Counted from the first letter of the stretch, positions 16,098 through 25,961 are shown. The stretch: DNA of 64,000 nt from Candidatus Bathyarchaeota archaeon (GCA_030739585.1 JASLYX010000006.1:1-64000); one strand, 5' to 3'. The notes: generated by a model from the letters alone, not told the origin. Translations and numbers: made by a program.

Positions 16098-17642
16098 TTA
16101 TGCCCTGATGATCAGACTCTCAGCCGTCATCTCTCGGGGTTTCTCAATCCCCATAAGGTCCAGGACCGTCGGGGCGACGTTCGCCAGTCCTAGACCAGAT
16201 TTAAGTTGAACACCCTTGAGATCCGGGTCGTCGCTTACCAAGATAAATGGGACGGGGTTAAGACCGTGAGACGGGTTAGGCTCCCCATTAGGGTATAGCA
16301 TCGTTTCTATGTTTCCATGATCTCCTGTGACTAGGACCGTGTAATCTTTATGGAGGGCGTTATCAAGGAGGCGTCCAAGACACAAGTCCACGGTCTCTAC
16401 AGCCCTAAGCCCTGCGATATAGTTGGCAGAGTGACCTACAAGGTCTCCATTAGCGTAATTGACTAATATGAACTCATAAAGCCCTTTCTGGACCTCCTGG
16501 AGGAGCGTCTCGGTGACCTCATGGGCCTTCATCACTGGATCATTTTCATAGCTGGGCACCTTGAGACTGGGAATCATGATCCGGTCCTCCCTAATATTGG
16601 CATTTTCCTCCTGGCTATTGAAGAAATAGGTGACCTGCGCGTATTTTTCGCTCTCAGCTATCCGGAGTTGCCTAAATCCATTGGAGGCAATGATCCACCC
16701 CAAGTTGTTTTTAATTTTTTTTTGGGGGAACGCCACAGGAAGATCTAGATTACGGTCATATACACTCATGCATGTGAAGTGGACCTGGGGAATCTTTTTC
16801 CTTAGGAACGCGTCAAATTCAACCTGAGTAAGGGCATAGGTTATTTGGCGGGCCCTCTCAGACCTAAAGTTCCAAAAGATTACCGAGTCTCCGTCTTCGA
16901 TGGTTGCTATAGGTTTTCCGTTTTTATCAGTCACTACTGTGGGCTGGATATAGTAGTCTGTGTCATCTCCCCTGCGATAGGCCTCAGACACAGCTTCCAA
17001 GGGGTCACTTGTTAAATGGCCGATTCCAAGAGTAAGGAGATGATAGGCTTTTTCTGTTCGCCCCCAGTTAGTGTCCCGATCCATGGCATAGTATCTGCCT
17101 ACAAGGGAGGCAATGCGCCCAACCCCTACCTCCTCAAACAGTCTCAGGGTCTCCCGGAGATACTTTTTTGCACTCCGAACAGGTGCATCCCGGCCATCGA
17201 GGAAACCATGAATAAATACTTCATTCAGACCCTCCATCCTGGCGAGCTCGAGCAAAGAAGAAAGATGGGTGATGGTCCCGTGGATTCCTTGATCGCTAAG
17301 GAGTCCCATCAGGTGAAGTCTCCCCTTATCCTTTAGGCAATGGTTAATCGCGCCCATTAGGGCTTTGTTAGAAAAAAAAGACCCGTCCTTAATGCTCTGG
17401 TTGATTTCTTTAAGGGGCTGTAACACCACCCTCCCAGCCCCCATGATAAGATGCCCCGGCTCACTGCCTCCTTGGGTGCCTTCCGGGAGTCCGACGGCGT
17501 TTCCTACGCAGTTAAGAAGAACCCATGGGCGGGTCTTCATGAGCCTGTCGTTAACGGGAGTATCAGCGAGTCGCACGGCGTTTCCTACTATCTCCTCAGA
17601 GTAGCCCCATCCATCCCGGACGACTAGGAGGACTTTTCCCAT
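16098..17642 (-). CDS. gpmI: 2,3-bisphosphoglycerate-independent phosphoglycerate mutase
   Basis: Glycolysis/gluconeogenesis enzyme interconverting 3- and 2-phosphoglycerate; 514 residues, the length of the GpmI type rather than the shorter archaeal ApgM. Signatures: VLLVVRDGWG at the N-terminus, the phospho-Ser motif GGSEPGHLIMGAGR near residue 60, DGRDAPVRSA, and metal-binding TGDHGNIE near 445. The nucleophile context GGSEPGH varies from the common GNSEVGH. GpmI occurs in some archaea, probably by transfer. Confidence 0.95.
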   Translation of the reverse strand: MGKVLLVVRDGWGYSEEIVGNAVRLADTPVNDRLMKTRPWVLLNCVGNAVGLPEGTQGGSEPGHLIMGAGRVVLQPLKEINQSIKDGSFFSNKALMGAINHCLKDKGRLHLMGLLSDQGIHGTITHLSSLLELARMEGLNEVFIHGFLDGRDAPVRSAKKYLRETLRLFEEVGVGRIASLVGRYYAMDRDTNWGRTEKAYHLLTLGIGHLTSDPLEAVSEAYRRGDDTDYYIQPTVVTDKNGKPIATIEDGDSVIFWNFRSERARQITYALTQVEFDAFLRKKIPQVHFTCMSVYDRNLDLPVAFPQKKIKNNLGWIIASNGFRQLRIAESEKYAQVTYFFNSQEENANIREDRIMIPSLKVPSYENDPVMKAHEVTETLLQEVQKGLYEFILVNYANGDLVGHSANYIAGLRAVETVDLCLGRLLDNALHKDYTVLVTGDHGNIETMLYPNGEPNPSHGLNPVPFILVSDDPDLKGVQLKSGLGLANVAPTVLDLMGIEKPREMTAESLIIRA

Positions 17643-17859
17643 AAGAGGGTAAACCCCTTCCTCGATGAATATAACTTTTCGCGCGCGAGGTCAGATACTC
17701 TTAAGCGTAGGAGGCAATAATTCTCGGATGTAATGATCTATCATCAAAGCGCGCGGAAAGATTATATCTGACATCCGGATTATCACGCAGGAAGATGGGT
17801 GAATATATTCCAGCCTAACGGACTTTTTCTTGACACCCATCCAGTAGAAGGTACATAAT

Positions 17860-19296
17860 TTGACTGAAAACCGGAATGAAAAGTTCGACAACTTCAGCAA
17901 GTGGTTCGATAAAGTACTCCTCGAGGCCGAAGTAGTCGATGATAGGTATCCTGTGAAAGGATTCTCTGTCTACCGGGGATGGGGTTACAGCGTTGTAAAA
18001 CGTATCTATCAGATGCTTGAGGAGCGACTTGAAACTACCGATCATCAGCCCATGCAGTTCCCCGTGGTGATCCCAGAGGATGCCTTCCAAAAGGAGGAAG
18101 ATCATATTGAGGGATTCTCTGCAGAGGTATTCTGGATCACTCACGCTGGAGACAATAAGTTAGACCGGAGGCTCCTTCTGAGACCCACCTCTGAGACAGC
18201 GATTTATCCAATGTTCAAAATCTGGATCCGAAGCCACGCAGATTTGCCCCTCAGGATGCACCAGACATGCAACGTCTACAGGTACGAGACTAAGGCCACC
18301 CGGCCCCTCTTTAGGGGGAGAGAGTTCCTCTGGAACGAGGCTCACACGGCCCACATCGATTTTGAAGATGCAGAGAGACAGGTAAAAGTTGCGGTGAAGG
18401 TCTACCGTTCAGTCTATGATGCGCTGGGGATTAGCTACTTGATACTTAAGCGCCCTGATTTTGACAAGTTCGCGGGTGCAGTGTACAGCCTAGCCTTTGA
18501 CACCTGGAACCCAGATGGAAAGGTTAACCAGATCGGTACGGTCCACCAGCTTGGGGAGAACTTTGCTAAGGCCTTCGAGCTTACCTATGAGGATGATAAC
18601 GGGAAAAGAGCTTATGCCTCTACTACCTGTTATGGTATGGGGATGGGGCGAACCCTAGCAGCTACTATCGCCCAACACGGCGATGATAATGGCCTCGTGC
18701 TCCCGCCTATTATGGCCCCCCATCAGGTTATCATCATCCCCATCCCCTTCAAGGGAAAGGAGGACTTGGTGTCCGAATACTGTAACGAGGTCAAATTAAT
18801 CCTCGCTAAGGCGGGTTTCAGGGTGGCCCTAGATGATGATGACAGGCTGAGGCCCGGAGAGAAATACTATAAGTGGGAGATGTTCGGAGTCCCAATAAGG
18901 GCCGAACTGGGGCCTCGAGAGGCAACTGCAAGGGTGGTGACCTTGGTCAGGAGGGACACTAAGGAGAAGAAGAAAGGGGAGATCGATGACCTAGTTAAGG
19001 ATGTGACAGCCATGGCAGCTGATATACAAACAAATATCTCAGCTATGAGCCAAGAACGCCTCAAGAGTGAGCTTGCTGAAGCCTCCAGCCTTGAGGAGCT
19101 TAGAAGCCATATGGACAAGAGGAGGATCGTTCGGGTTAACTGGTGCGGAGAACCCTCCTGTGCCTTCGAGATCAAAGATAAGGTTGCCGGGGAGGTGAGA
19201 GGGACCCTTTGGGAAAGGCATGAAGAGCCTACGGGGGACTGTCTGGTCTGCGGAGACGATGGTAAATACATCGCCTACGTTTCCCGCACGTATTAA
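17860..19296 (+). CDS. proS: Prolyl-tRNA synthetase, archaeal/eukaryotic type
   Basis: Class II synthetase of 478 residues without the bacterial insertion domain. Motif 2 region LRPTSETAIYPMF, then FRGREFLWNEAHTAH, the anticodon-binding domain, and the archaeal C-terminal zinc domain with CGEPSC and CLVC ending in the typical terminal Tyr (YVSRTY). TTG 17860 is the only start that gives the conserved N-terminus (ENRNEKFDNFSKWFDKVL). Transcribed away from gpmI. Confidence 0.96.
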   Translation: MTENRNEKFDNFSKWFDKVLLEAEVVDDRYPVKGFSVYRGWGYSVVKRIYQMLEERLETTDHQPMQFPVVIPEDAFQKEEDHIEGFSAEVFWITHAGDNKLDRRLLLRPTSETAIYPMFKIWIRSHADLPLRMHQTCNVYRYETKATRPLFRGREFLWNEAHTAHIDFEDAERQVKVAVKVYRSVYDALGISYLILKRPDFDKFAGAVYSLAFDTWNPDGKVNQIGTVHQLGENFAKAFELTYEDDNGKRAYASTTCYGMGMGRTLAATIAQHGDDNGLVLPPIMAPHQVIIIPIPFKGKEDLVSEYCNEVKLILAKAGFRVALDDDDRLRPGEKYYKWEMFGVPIRAELGPREATARVVTLVRRDTKEKKKGEIDDLVKDVTAMAADIQTNISAMSQERLKSELAEASSLEELRSHMDKRRIVRVNWCGEPSCAFEIKDKVAGEVRGTLWERHEEPTGDCLVCGDDGKYIAYVSRTY

Positions 19297-19643
19297 ATGA
19301 CCAGATCATCTATCCTTTTGTTTATTAGATAGTAACAATACTGCTCGCAGATTATATTTAGTTGAAATCGCCGAAAAAAATTGGCGGACAAGTTAAATTT
19401 CCAATTAAATGAGGGTAGTTGGGAGTGGACACCAATTTGCAGAAGACCAGATTCAAATTATCACGCGTGCAGCGTAATCATCCTCCTGTGAGTCCTTTCT
19501 CTCCACTCTCAAATAGATTTCTTCAGGCGCTTCCAATGCCCTTGGATGAGGGTGCATGGCATGGTCATTTTGGTTGTTCGCTTTTTTCTAATGCGTTCCA
19601 CGCTTACGTTAACAATCTTGATAATAGACCTCAACAACCTCAC

Positions 19644-19847
19644 ATGCACGCGGAACGGGAGAGCATCCTCAATTACATGGTCCTCGAGAAAATTGGCAAG
19701 ACCCCCGCGAATAGTGGCGAGGTATCCCTAGAGGAACTCATGCTCTTCGAGAAGTTTGGGCGAGAAAATCTCAAGCTGGATCTAAGGAGTCAATCCAGAG
19801 AGACCTCTCTTGAAGTAGTGGTAAACACTTTTCGGAGGTTCTCATGA
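19644..19847 (+). CDS. Small protein coupled to the next gene (67 aa)
   Basis: Chosen start ATG 19644; the frame is open back to 19419, but the upstream half is Pro/Ser-rich and not protein-like, while a TATA-like TTGATAATAG lies about 25 nt before 19644. The product is helical and charged (RESILNYMVLEKIGKT, EELMLFEKFGRENLKLDL). Its stop overlaps the start of the following gene (TCATGATG), so the two are translationally coupled and probably work together. Family not recognised. Confidence 0.5.
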   Translation: MHAERESILNYMVLEKIGKTPANSGEVSLEELMLFEKFGRENLKLDLRSQSRETSLEVVVNTFRRFS

Positions 19848-20770
19848 TGCTAAGTGTAAGGGGAAAACTTGCTAAAGGGAAGAAGGGGACTCTTAGTATA
19901 GAGGGAGACAAGGTCTTCGTCAAGGAGGAGAAGGGATTCTTTAGAAAGAGGCTTGAGAATGTCAACGTGATTAACGTTACTGGAGCAATATCCACCTCCC
20001 TTGAGGAGAAGCAGCCACCCTACAAGAGCTTGATCAAAATTAAGATCGATTATATCGAGGGAAAGGAAAGCTTGGGGTTAGTTTTCTTTTCTGAGGACAG
20101 GAAAGGCCTTGAGGCGGTCAAGGAAGAAATCGATGCTGATATCAAGAAAAGATGTGAGAGAGCTAAACTAGAGGAGGACTCAAGGATTGTGGAACGGGAG
20201 TCCCATATCCACCATTTAAGCCTAGTCCTCGAGATAATAGACCAGACCTTTCAGGTCCTTTTTGAGCTTCACGGGGAGGCGAGGTGGGGGCTTATTAGAA
20301 ATAACGTCGCAGAAGCGGTACGGATCGTGAATGAGATGGAGGCCCTGAGGGTAGTTGCCCCCATAGCCGTTGATATCCGGGGCCTTTCATCCGCCGTTAG
20401 TGAGAGGAGGGTTGACCAAATCAAAGAGGAGGCTTATGCCATTCTCTCAGTTGTGCACAGAGACGCAGAGCGGCTGCCCCATTACGAGGGTATCCTGAAC
20501 TTTGACATGGAACTCCATGAAGTCTTTGTAAAATCTTTCATCTTGCTCTGGGACCTTTATCTCACCGAGAGCGTCGAAGGCCAGGTTGATGTTGAAACGG
20601 TCAAAGCCTTTGTGAAAACGTTCAAGAGATTGGGACAATCCATCCATAGTAGTCCTATTCAATTGGCACTTAAAGAGATGGAAATCCTGAGCTTCCCGGA
20701 AAATATCGTTTCATGTTTCAAGAGTCTTAGACAACTGATTCTTCAGAGCTTGGAGAACCTCATCAAATAG
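19844..20770 (+). CDS. Uncharacterised protein with N-terminal PH-like and C-terminal helical regions
   Basis: A 308-residue protein. The first about 100 residues alternate strands and turns (KGTLSIEGDKVFVKEEKG, LIKIKIDYIEGKESLGLVFF) and look like a small beta-barrel of the PH/GRAM kind; the remaining about 200 are long helices (FQVLFELHGEARWGLIRNNV). No catalytic motif or membrane segment is visible. Start ATG 19844 overlaps the previous gene. A scaffold or regulatory role is a guess. Confidence 0.75.
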   Translation: MMLSVRGKLAKGKKGTLSIEGDKVFVKEEKGFFRKRLENVNVINVTGAISTSLEEKQPPYKSLIKIKIDYIEGKESLGLVFFSEDRKGLEAVKEEIDADIKKRCERAKLEEDSRIVERESHIHHLSLVLEIIDQTFQVLFELHGEARWGLIRNNVAEAVRIVNEMEALRVVAPIAVDIRGLSSAVSERRVDQIKEEAYAILSVVHRDAERLPHYEGILNFDMELHEVFVKSFILLWDLYLTESVEGQVDVETVKAFVKTFKRLGQSIHSSPIQLALKEMEILSFPENIVSCFKSLRQLILQSLENLIK

Positions 20771-20775
20771 CCCTT

Positions 20776-21003
20776 TCATCTCCTCCCGTACACCTGTGCG
20801 ATCAGGGATATTAAGGAGAGAACGATGAGGAGGGGAGAAGTCACGAAGTAGAATCCGTTTCTCCTATAACCCCAGATCAGGAACCAGGGCACTTGGTTTT
20901 GATAAGGTAGATAGTGGGTTAACAATGGGAGCAAAACCAGCAGCAAACCAGAAATTAAAAGTATAATGCCAAAGATCATGAACGACGGATAGTTGGGCTC
21001 CAA
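20776..21003 (-). CDS. Small two-helix membrane protein (75 aa)
   Basis: Two hydrophobic helices, FMIFGIILLISGLLLVLLPL (residues 8-27) and a second around SPLLIVLSLISLIAQV (56-71), joined by an aromatic/basic loop with WFLIWGYRRNGFYF. The layout (short polar ends, basic C-terminus YGRR) is that of conserved small archaeal membrane proteins. It converges with the preceding gene, 5 bp away. Function unknown. Confidence 0.65.
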   Translation of the reverse strand: MEPNYPSFMIFGIILLISGLLLVLLPLLTHYLPYQNQVPWFLIWGYRRNGFYFVTSPLLIVLSLISLIAQVYGRR

Positions 21004-21043
21004 CCGTTTATCCCCAAATTCATAGGGGTATTCTAATAAAACA

Positions 21044-21763
21044 ATGGGGAATGGTCGAAATAGTTATAATGTTTACGGCACTCCCCGATCCCGTATTTCA
21101 GGAGGATTAAAGACGCGGATTATAATTATTGGCGCTCCGGGATCTGGTAAAGGGACTAGGGCGAGAACTCTCGGAAAGATGTTTAATATCGCCGTGATAA
21201 CAGTCGGCGACATGTTAAGAGAGGCTGCTTCTATCGGGACCGAGCAAGGTCTCATCGCAAAGGACTATATGAACCGGGGAGAGCTTGTTCCCGACAAAAT
21301 AGTAATATCTATTATGGAGAAGCGTCTCACTAGGACCGACGTAGAAAGAGGTTTCATTTTAGACGGCTTTCCGCGAAGCATAAAGCAGGCTATCACCCTC
21401 GATGGTATCCTCAAGAGGTTGAATGCTAAAATCGATCATGTGATCACCATCGTCGCGAGGTCGGAGACCATCGTAGATAGGATCTCCCTCCGGAGAATCT
21501 GCCCGAATTGCGGGGCGGTTTACCATCTTAAGGACATCATCCCCAGAGTGGATGGAGTCTGTGATGAGTGTGGAGCCAATCTTATTCAGCGCGAAGACGA
21601 TAAAGAGGAGATCATAAGGCGCCGATTTGAAGTCTACGAGAAGCAAACCTTCCCAATTATCGAGAAATATGCCACTGCAGGGAAACTCAGAGAGATTAGC
21701 GGAGAACTTGAGATCAAAGAAATTCCAGCCGCCCTCAATAAGCTACTAAATCCCAAGAGCTAG
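21044..21763 (+). CDS. adk: Adenylate kinase, zinc-LID type
   Basis: ATP:AMP phosphotransferase of the bacterial-like Adk family. P-loop GAPGSGKGT at 30-38, the NMP-binding region ITVGDMLRE, FILDGFPRS, and a LID domain with four metal-ligand Cys (CPNC and CDEC). About 24 residues precede the usual N-terminal strand; no closer start codon exists in frame, so ATG 21044 stands and the tail is a genuine or mis-called extension. Ends TAG. Confidence 0.94.
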   Translation: MGNGRNSYNVYGTPRSRISGGLKTRIIIIGAPGSGKGTRARTLGKMFNIAVITVGDMLREAASIGTEQGLIAKDYMNRGELVPDKIVISIMEKRLTRTDVERGFILDGFPRSIKQAITLDGILKRLNAKIDHVITIVARSETIVDRISLRRICPNCGAVYHLKDIIPRVDGVCDECGANLIQREDDKEEIIRRRFEVYEKQTFPIIEKYATAGKLREISGELEIKEIPAALNKLLNPKS

Positions 21764-22611
21764 GTTTATTACACGGCCCTCAAGAGGAACTCCGTAAACC
21801 TGGGCGCGTGGGTCAAGGTGGTCCTGACCTCCAAGAGGTCTTCCACACTCTTGATAAAGTGGGTCTATCCGAAGATGATGATACCCTCTTTTGAGGTCTC
21901 AGTTTCATTGGCTTTAATAACAATCTAGAAAACCGCTGGATCAATTTAGCAACATATTTGAGAGTTTTCTTCCTAGAAAATAACGTGTACCCTCCCCTGA
22001 GGAGAAAAATCTAATATTTGTAGGTGTTCGTGACGACTGGCTCCTGAGCCTAAGGCATGACAATCCATTCATCAGCTGGGGTGGATATTCCCTATAGTGT
22101 CTCACTCTTCGTCCCAAGCCTCGTCAACGTGGTTATAATACGGTTGAACCTTTCAGAGGGGGTGTATCAAGACGATGTGGTCTATACCTGAGAGATGAGG
22201 AAGGCCGAATACTATTGTTGGCAGTTGTGGATTTTGAGATTAGACGTGCCGTGGGCTTCAAAATAAACCCATCAATTGCGAGTACCCCAACGTGAATATT
22301 GAGAACAAGGAAATAGATGATAGGATCGAGGTCGCGAACCTCATCTTCTTTAAGGTGGATCTCGTCTAGACGTCATTTCTCATGATGCATCTTTCTACCT
22401 TAAACACTTCTAAGCGGTGACATAAACTAGAGGCGGAGCTTTGAAATGGGTCAACAGTTGTGCTTCGTAACTGACCGGTCCATAATTTAATGACTGTCAG
22501 GGTTTCGGAGTCACCACCAATTTATACTGTAGAGTCTCACAAGATCTAATTATAATTCATGCTAGAGGCCTTCAAAAGAAAAACTAGGGACCAATTTTTT
22601 ATAGAGGCTCT
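21764..22611. other. 848-bp gene-poor stretch, probably decayed coding sequence
   Basis: No intact gene. Short open pieces look protein-like (for example RILLLAVVDFEIRRAVGF around 22205-22260 and NIENKEIDDRIEVANLIFF around 22298-22355, in different frames), which suggests a frameshifted relic. I cannot name the family. A T-rich stretch and the pyrB 3' end follow. Confidence 0.3.
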
Positions 22612-23547
22612 CTAGACCGTTCCTAGAACTAATGCCAAGATAGCCATTCTGAGGTAGACGCCGTGCCTCATCTGCTTGAAGTAGAGGGCATGGGGGGTAT
22701 TGTCAACATCTGTTGAGATTTCATTGATTCTGGGTAAGGGGTGCATCAACTTCATATCCTTCTTGGCACCCTTGAGGAACTCTTTGTTGATGAGATAAGC
22801 GTCCTTTAGTCTTGCATAGTCTGCAGGGTTAGAGAACCGTTCCTTCTGTATCCTCGTGGCGTATACGATATCCATCTCGGGAAGTACGGATTTCAGATCC
22901 TCGGTCACAGTGTAAGTAAGTTTCCCATCGACGTCGTCGATGACATCCTGCCTCATTCTGAGGGCTTTCGGAGATACGAAGGTGCACTTGACATCATAAT
23001 TCCTGAGGGCCACGGCCAGACTGTGGGTTGTTCGGCCGAATTTGAGGTCTCCCGCGAGAGCGATATTTAGCCCGTCAATTGTTCCTTTATCACTCCTAAT
23101 TGTGTGGAGATCAAGTAGGGCCTGGGTGGGATGCTCCCAAGAACCCGAGCCACCGTTTATCACGGGGACCGTGGCAACTCTGGCGGCCATCCTTGAGGAC
23201 ATCTCGTCAGGGTGGCGCATCACGATGGTATCTGAGTATCTACTTACGGTTCTAATGGTGTCGGCGAGGGATTCCCCCTTTTCCACGGAGGATCCAGCGG
23301 GGGTCGCAAAGCCTATCACGCTCCCCCCCAGCCGGTTCATGGCGGACTCGAAGCTGAGCCGGGTTCTGGTGCTAGGCTCAAAGAATAGCGCCGCCATGAC
23401 CTTCCCCTTGAGGAGGTTGGATCCTGATTGTTCTAATTTTACCATATCGTCAGCTGTGTCGAGGATGAAATCGATCTCAGCACGATTGAACTCTCTCATA
23501 GAGATAATATCTCTATCTTTGAATATCTTGGCGCTAACCATAAACAC
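22612..23547 (-). CDS. pyrB: Aspartate carbamoyltransferase catalytic subunit
   Basis: Second step of pyrimidine synthesis, carbamoyl phosphate plus aspartate. 311 residues, normal length. The carbamoyl-phosphate motif FFEPSTRTRLSF is at 55-66, the HPTQALLDLHTI motif near 145, and MHPLPRINEI near 275. In most archaea the regulatory gene pyrI follows directly; none is recognisable downstream here. Start taken at ATG 23547; a second ATG two codons on is equally good. Confidence 0.96.
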   Translation of the reverse strand: MFMVSAKIFKDRDIISMREFNRAEIDFILDTADDMVKLEQSGSNLLKGKVMAALFFEPSTRTRLSFESAMNRLGGSVIGFATPAGSSVEKGESLADTIRTVSRYSDTIVMRHPDEMSSRMAARVATVPVINGGSGSWEHPTQALLDLHTIRSDKGTIDGLNIALAGDLKFGRTTHSLAVALRNYDVKCTFVSPKALRMRQDVIDDVDGKLTYTVTEDLKSVLPEMDIVYATRIQKERFSNPADYARLKDAYLINKEFLKGAKKDMKLMHPLPRINEISTDVDNTPHALYFKQMRHGVYLRMAILALVLGTV

Positions 23548-23608
23548 TTCACAAGAAAGATAATGTATTAAATATATAAAAAAATTTCAGAGAAACAAAA
23601 ACAGGAGA

Positions 23609-24640
23609 TCAAGGAATGATATGTGTGCCCGTCTTCCCATCTATTGCGTCTACGGCCTTATCTAGGGACGTTATGGTGGCCCTTCTGCCCCCCCACTTGA
23701 TGAAGCGGATGCATGCCTCCATCTTAGGGCCCATGCTCCCCCGCATGAAATGGCCCTCGTCGAGGAGTCTTTCAGCCTCCTTAAGACTGACCTCTCCTAC
23801 AGGTTTTTGATCGGGTTTCCCATAATTGAGCATGGCGTGCTCAACATCTGTGAGGACAAGGAAGTCGGTGGCATCAATGGCCTCAGCAAGTCTCTCCCCG
23901 GCCTTGTCCTTGTCGATGACTGCGAACACACCCTTGAGCTCGCCATTGTCATTCTCCTTCATGACGGGAATGCCGCCACCGCCTGACGCGATGATAACGA
24001 CTCCTTGGTCTATGAGGCTCCGGATGGTTTTCCCCTCCACATTTGCGATGGGATCGGGGGACGGCACTACTCTTCTGTAGGGCTTGGAACTCGAACTTTC
24101 GGGAAGAACCTGCTTAATGACGAATCCGGCCTTCTTCTTTTCATGATACTCCTCCCCTGCTGGAGGGTCTATTATGTATCCTTTGGTACAAGCAAGCTCT
24201 ACTGCCTCCTCCTTGGAGAAAAAGTTCCCGATGGGCTTTGAGGGGTCAAGGAACTCAGGATCATCAGGACTTACGAGCACTTGATTGATTACCGCTACAA
24301 CAGGGATGTTTATGGAGTCACCACCGGCTTTTTTTAGGTGGTTCTGAAGGGTCTGCTGGAACATGTAGCCGATCTGGCCTTGGCTCATGGAGCCCACCAC
24401 GTCAAAGGCTTGGGCGGGGACGATGCCCGATCCAGCCTCCTGCTGGACCAGGAGGTTTCCCACCTGGGGCCCGTTTCCGTGGGTGATTGCGATCCGGTCT
24501 CCTTCTCCCTGCCTTTCGATGAGCCTGACAATCTGTTCGCAGGTGATAGTGACGTTATTCAGCTGCTGGGCTGTGGTCCCTTCCTCGGTCCTGCGCTTGA
24601 TCGCGTTGCCACCTAGGGCTATTAGCAATCTTCTATCCAT
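23609..24640 (-). CDS. arcC: Carbamate kinase-like protein
   Basis: Amino-acid-kinase-fold enzyme interconverting carbamoyl phosphate and ADP with ATP, CO2 and ammonia. Motifs: LLIALGGNAIKRR at the N-terminus, ITHGNGPQVGNL (about 53-64), VIIASGGGGIPV near 210, and MEACIRFIKWGGRRATI near the end. 343 residues, slightly long for the family. It lies 61 bp upstream of pyrB on the same strand, so it could supply carbamoyl phosphate to PyrB; this is inferred from position. Confidence 0.93.
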   Translation of the reverse strand: MDRRLLIALGGNAIKRRTEEGTTAQQLNNVTITCEQIVRLIERQGEGDRIAITHGNGPQVGNLLVQQEAGSGIVPAQAFDVVGSMSQGQIGYMFQQTLQNHLKKAGGDSINIPVVAVINQVLVSPDDPEFLDPSKPIGNFFSKEEAVELACTKGYIIDPPAGEEYHEKKKAGFVIKQVLPESSSSKPYRRVVPSPDPIANVEGKTIRSLIDQGVVIIASGGGGIPVMKENDNGELKGVFAVIDKDKAGERLAEAIDATDFLVLTDVEHAMLNYGKPDQKPVGEVSLKEAERLLDEGHFMRGSMGPKMEACIRFIKWGGRRATITSLDKAVDAIDGKTGTHIIP

Positions 24641-24746
24641 CCTTGGTCACTTTCCTTTTTCTCGGAAGAATAGGTATAATATCAAATCCTCTATTTATTG
24701 CTTTAAGCTTTCGAGATGATATTTCTTTAAGTCTAAACAAAGAGAT

Positions 24747-25961
24747 GTGAGGGACATGTTAAATGATATCTTAAGGGCTGCCCAGAAAAATCAGGAGAAC
24801 GCCATCTTATTCCTACAGATGCTGATCCAGACTCCCAGTCCAAGTGGGGAGGAGAGAAAGGCTGCAAGGATCACAGCCAAGGAGATGAAGGCCTCGGGCT
24901 TCGACGAGGTAGCCGTGGACCGTCTTAACGACGTTATGGGCACCATCAAAGGTGTCGGAGGGGGTAGGAGCATCCTGTTCAACGGCCACCTAGACCATGT
25001 CCCCCCAGGGAAGATGGATGAGCCGTATTCCGCTAAGCTGATGAACGGCTCAGCCTTCGGAGTCGAGGGGGAGGTGGTTTATGGCAGGGCCGCATCGGAC
25101 AATAAGGGAGCCCTTGCTGCCATGGTAATGGCGGGGAAGATTATCAAGGACCTCAGCATCCAACTAAAAGGAGATTTCAAGGTCGCCGCCGTCTCACTCG
25201 AAGAGGTCGGAGGAGCCGGAACTCAGGCCACCATTGAGGAGAGCGGATTCACCGCGGACCTCGTGGTGATAGGGGAGGCGACAGAGAATAGAGTCGCCTT
25301 GGGGCACCGGGGCGGAGTAGGAGTAGACATCGTCGTGAAAGGGATGAGCTGCCATGCGAGCGCCCCAGAACGCGGCATCAACGCTCTATACAAGGCGGCG
25401 GAAATCATCTCTAGGATCAGATCAGGGCTCATCCCGAGGCTCCCCGACCATCCAATCTACGGAAGGACCTCCATCTCGATCACCCAGATTTCTGTGAAAC
25501 CCGACACCTCCAACGTAGTGCCCGAGGAGTGCAGCTTCCACATCGACTGTAGAAACAGCCCAGACTACTCCATCATCGCTCTAGTAGAGGATCTGGAAGA
25601 GTTGATCGCCTCGATGAAGGAGGCAGATCCAGAACTCGATGCTGATGTGGTGACACCAAAACGACGAGGAACAATGAGGGGCTTCAACGGCTTCTACACA
25701 GACCCAGAGGAATATAGCATAGTCCAAGAGGTGAAGGAAGCTGTATCTGAAGCCCTAGGGCAAGAGACAGAGACCAAGCTCTGGACCTTTCGTACAGACG
25801 GAAATTATTACGCTTGGAAGGGGACCCCTGTGGTAGGTTTCGGACCGGCAGAGGAGAGGTTCAGCCATACCAATCTAGACCATGTTAGGGTCAAAGAATA
25901 TCTCGAATCGATCAAAGTATACGCATGGCTGGCGTGTAAGATCTGTGGGGTGAAAGGATAG
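24747..25961 (+). CDS. M20 family metallopeptidase (ArgE/DapE/LysK-like)
   Basis: Zinc-dependent deacylase/aminoacylase of 404 residues. Metal ligands are visible in FNGHLDHVPPG (His, about 77-87), GRAASDNKGALAA (Asp, about 112-124), and the Glu pair in SLEEVGGAGTQA near 152; the dimerisation domain follows and a late His is in FSHTNLDHV. GTG 24747 and ATG 24756 are alternative starts. Divergent from arcC with about 106 bp between; whether it belongs to the pyrimidine/carbamoyl context (for example N-carbamoyl amino acid turnover) is not shown. Confidence 0.88.
   Translation: MRDMLNDILRAAQKNQENAILFLQMLIQTPSPSGEERKAARITAKEMKASGFDEVAVDRLNDVMGTIKGVGGGRSILFNGHLDHVPPGKMDEPYSAKLMNGSAFGVEGEVVYGRAASDNKGALAAMVMAGKIIKDLSIQLKGDFKVAAVSLEEVGGAGTQATIEESGFTADLVVIGEATENRVALGHRGGVGVDIVVKGMSCHASAPERGINALYKAAEIISRIRSGLIPRLPDHPIYGRTSISITQISVKPDTSNVVPEECSFHIDCRNSPDYSIIALVEDLEELIASMKEADPELDADVVTPKRRGTMRGFNGFYTDPEEYSIVQEVKEAVSEALGQETETKLWTFRTDGNYYAWKGTPVVGFGPAEERFSHTNLDHVRVKEYLESIKVYAWLACKICGVKG

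Noticed and set aside
19360-19400. CGCC...GGCG inverted repeat after proS as a structured RNA
   Set aside because: Stem of only four or five pairs with an A/T-rich loop; at most a weak terminator.
19419-19643. Upstream in-frame extension of the 67-aa gene
   Set aside because: Pro/Ser-rich, no protein-like pattern; the internal ATG with TATA-like box fits better.
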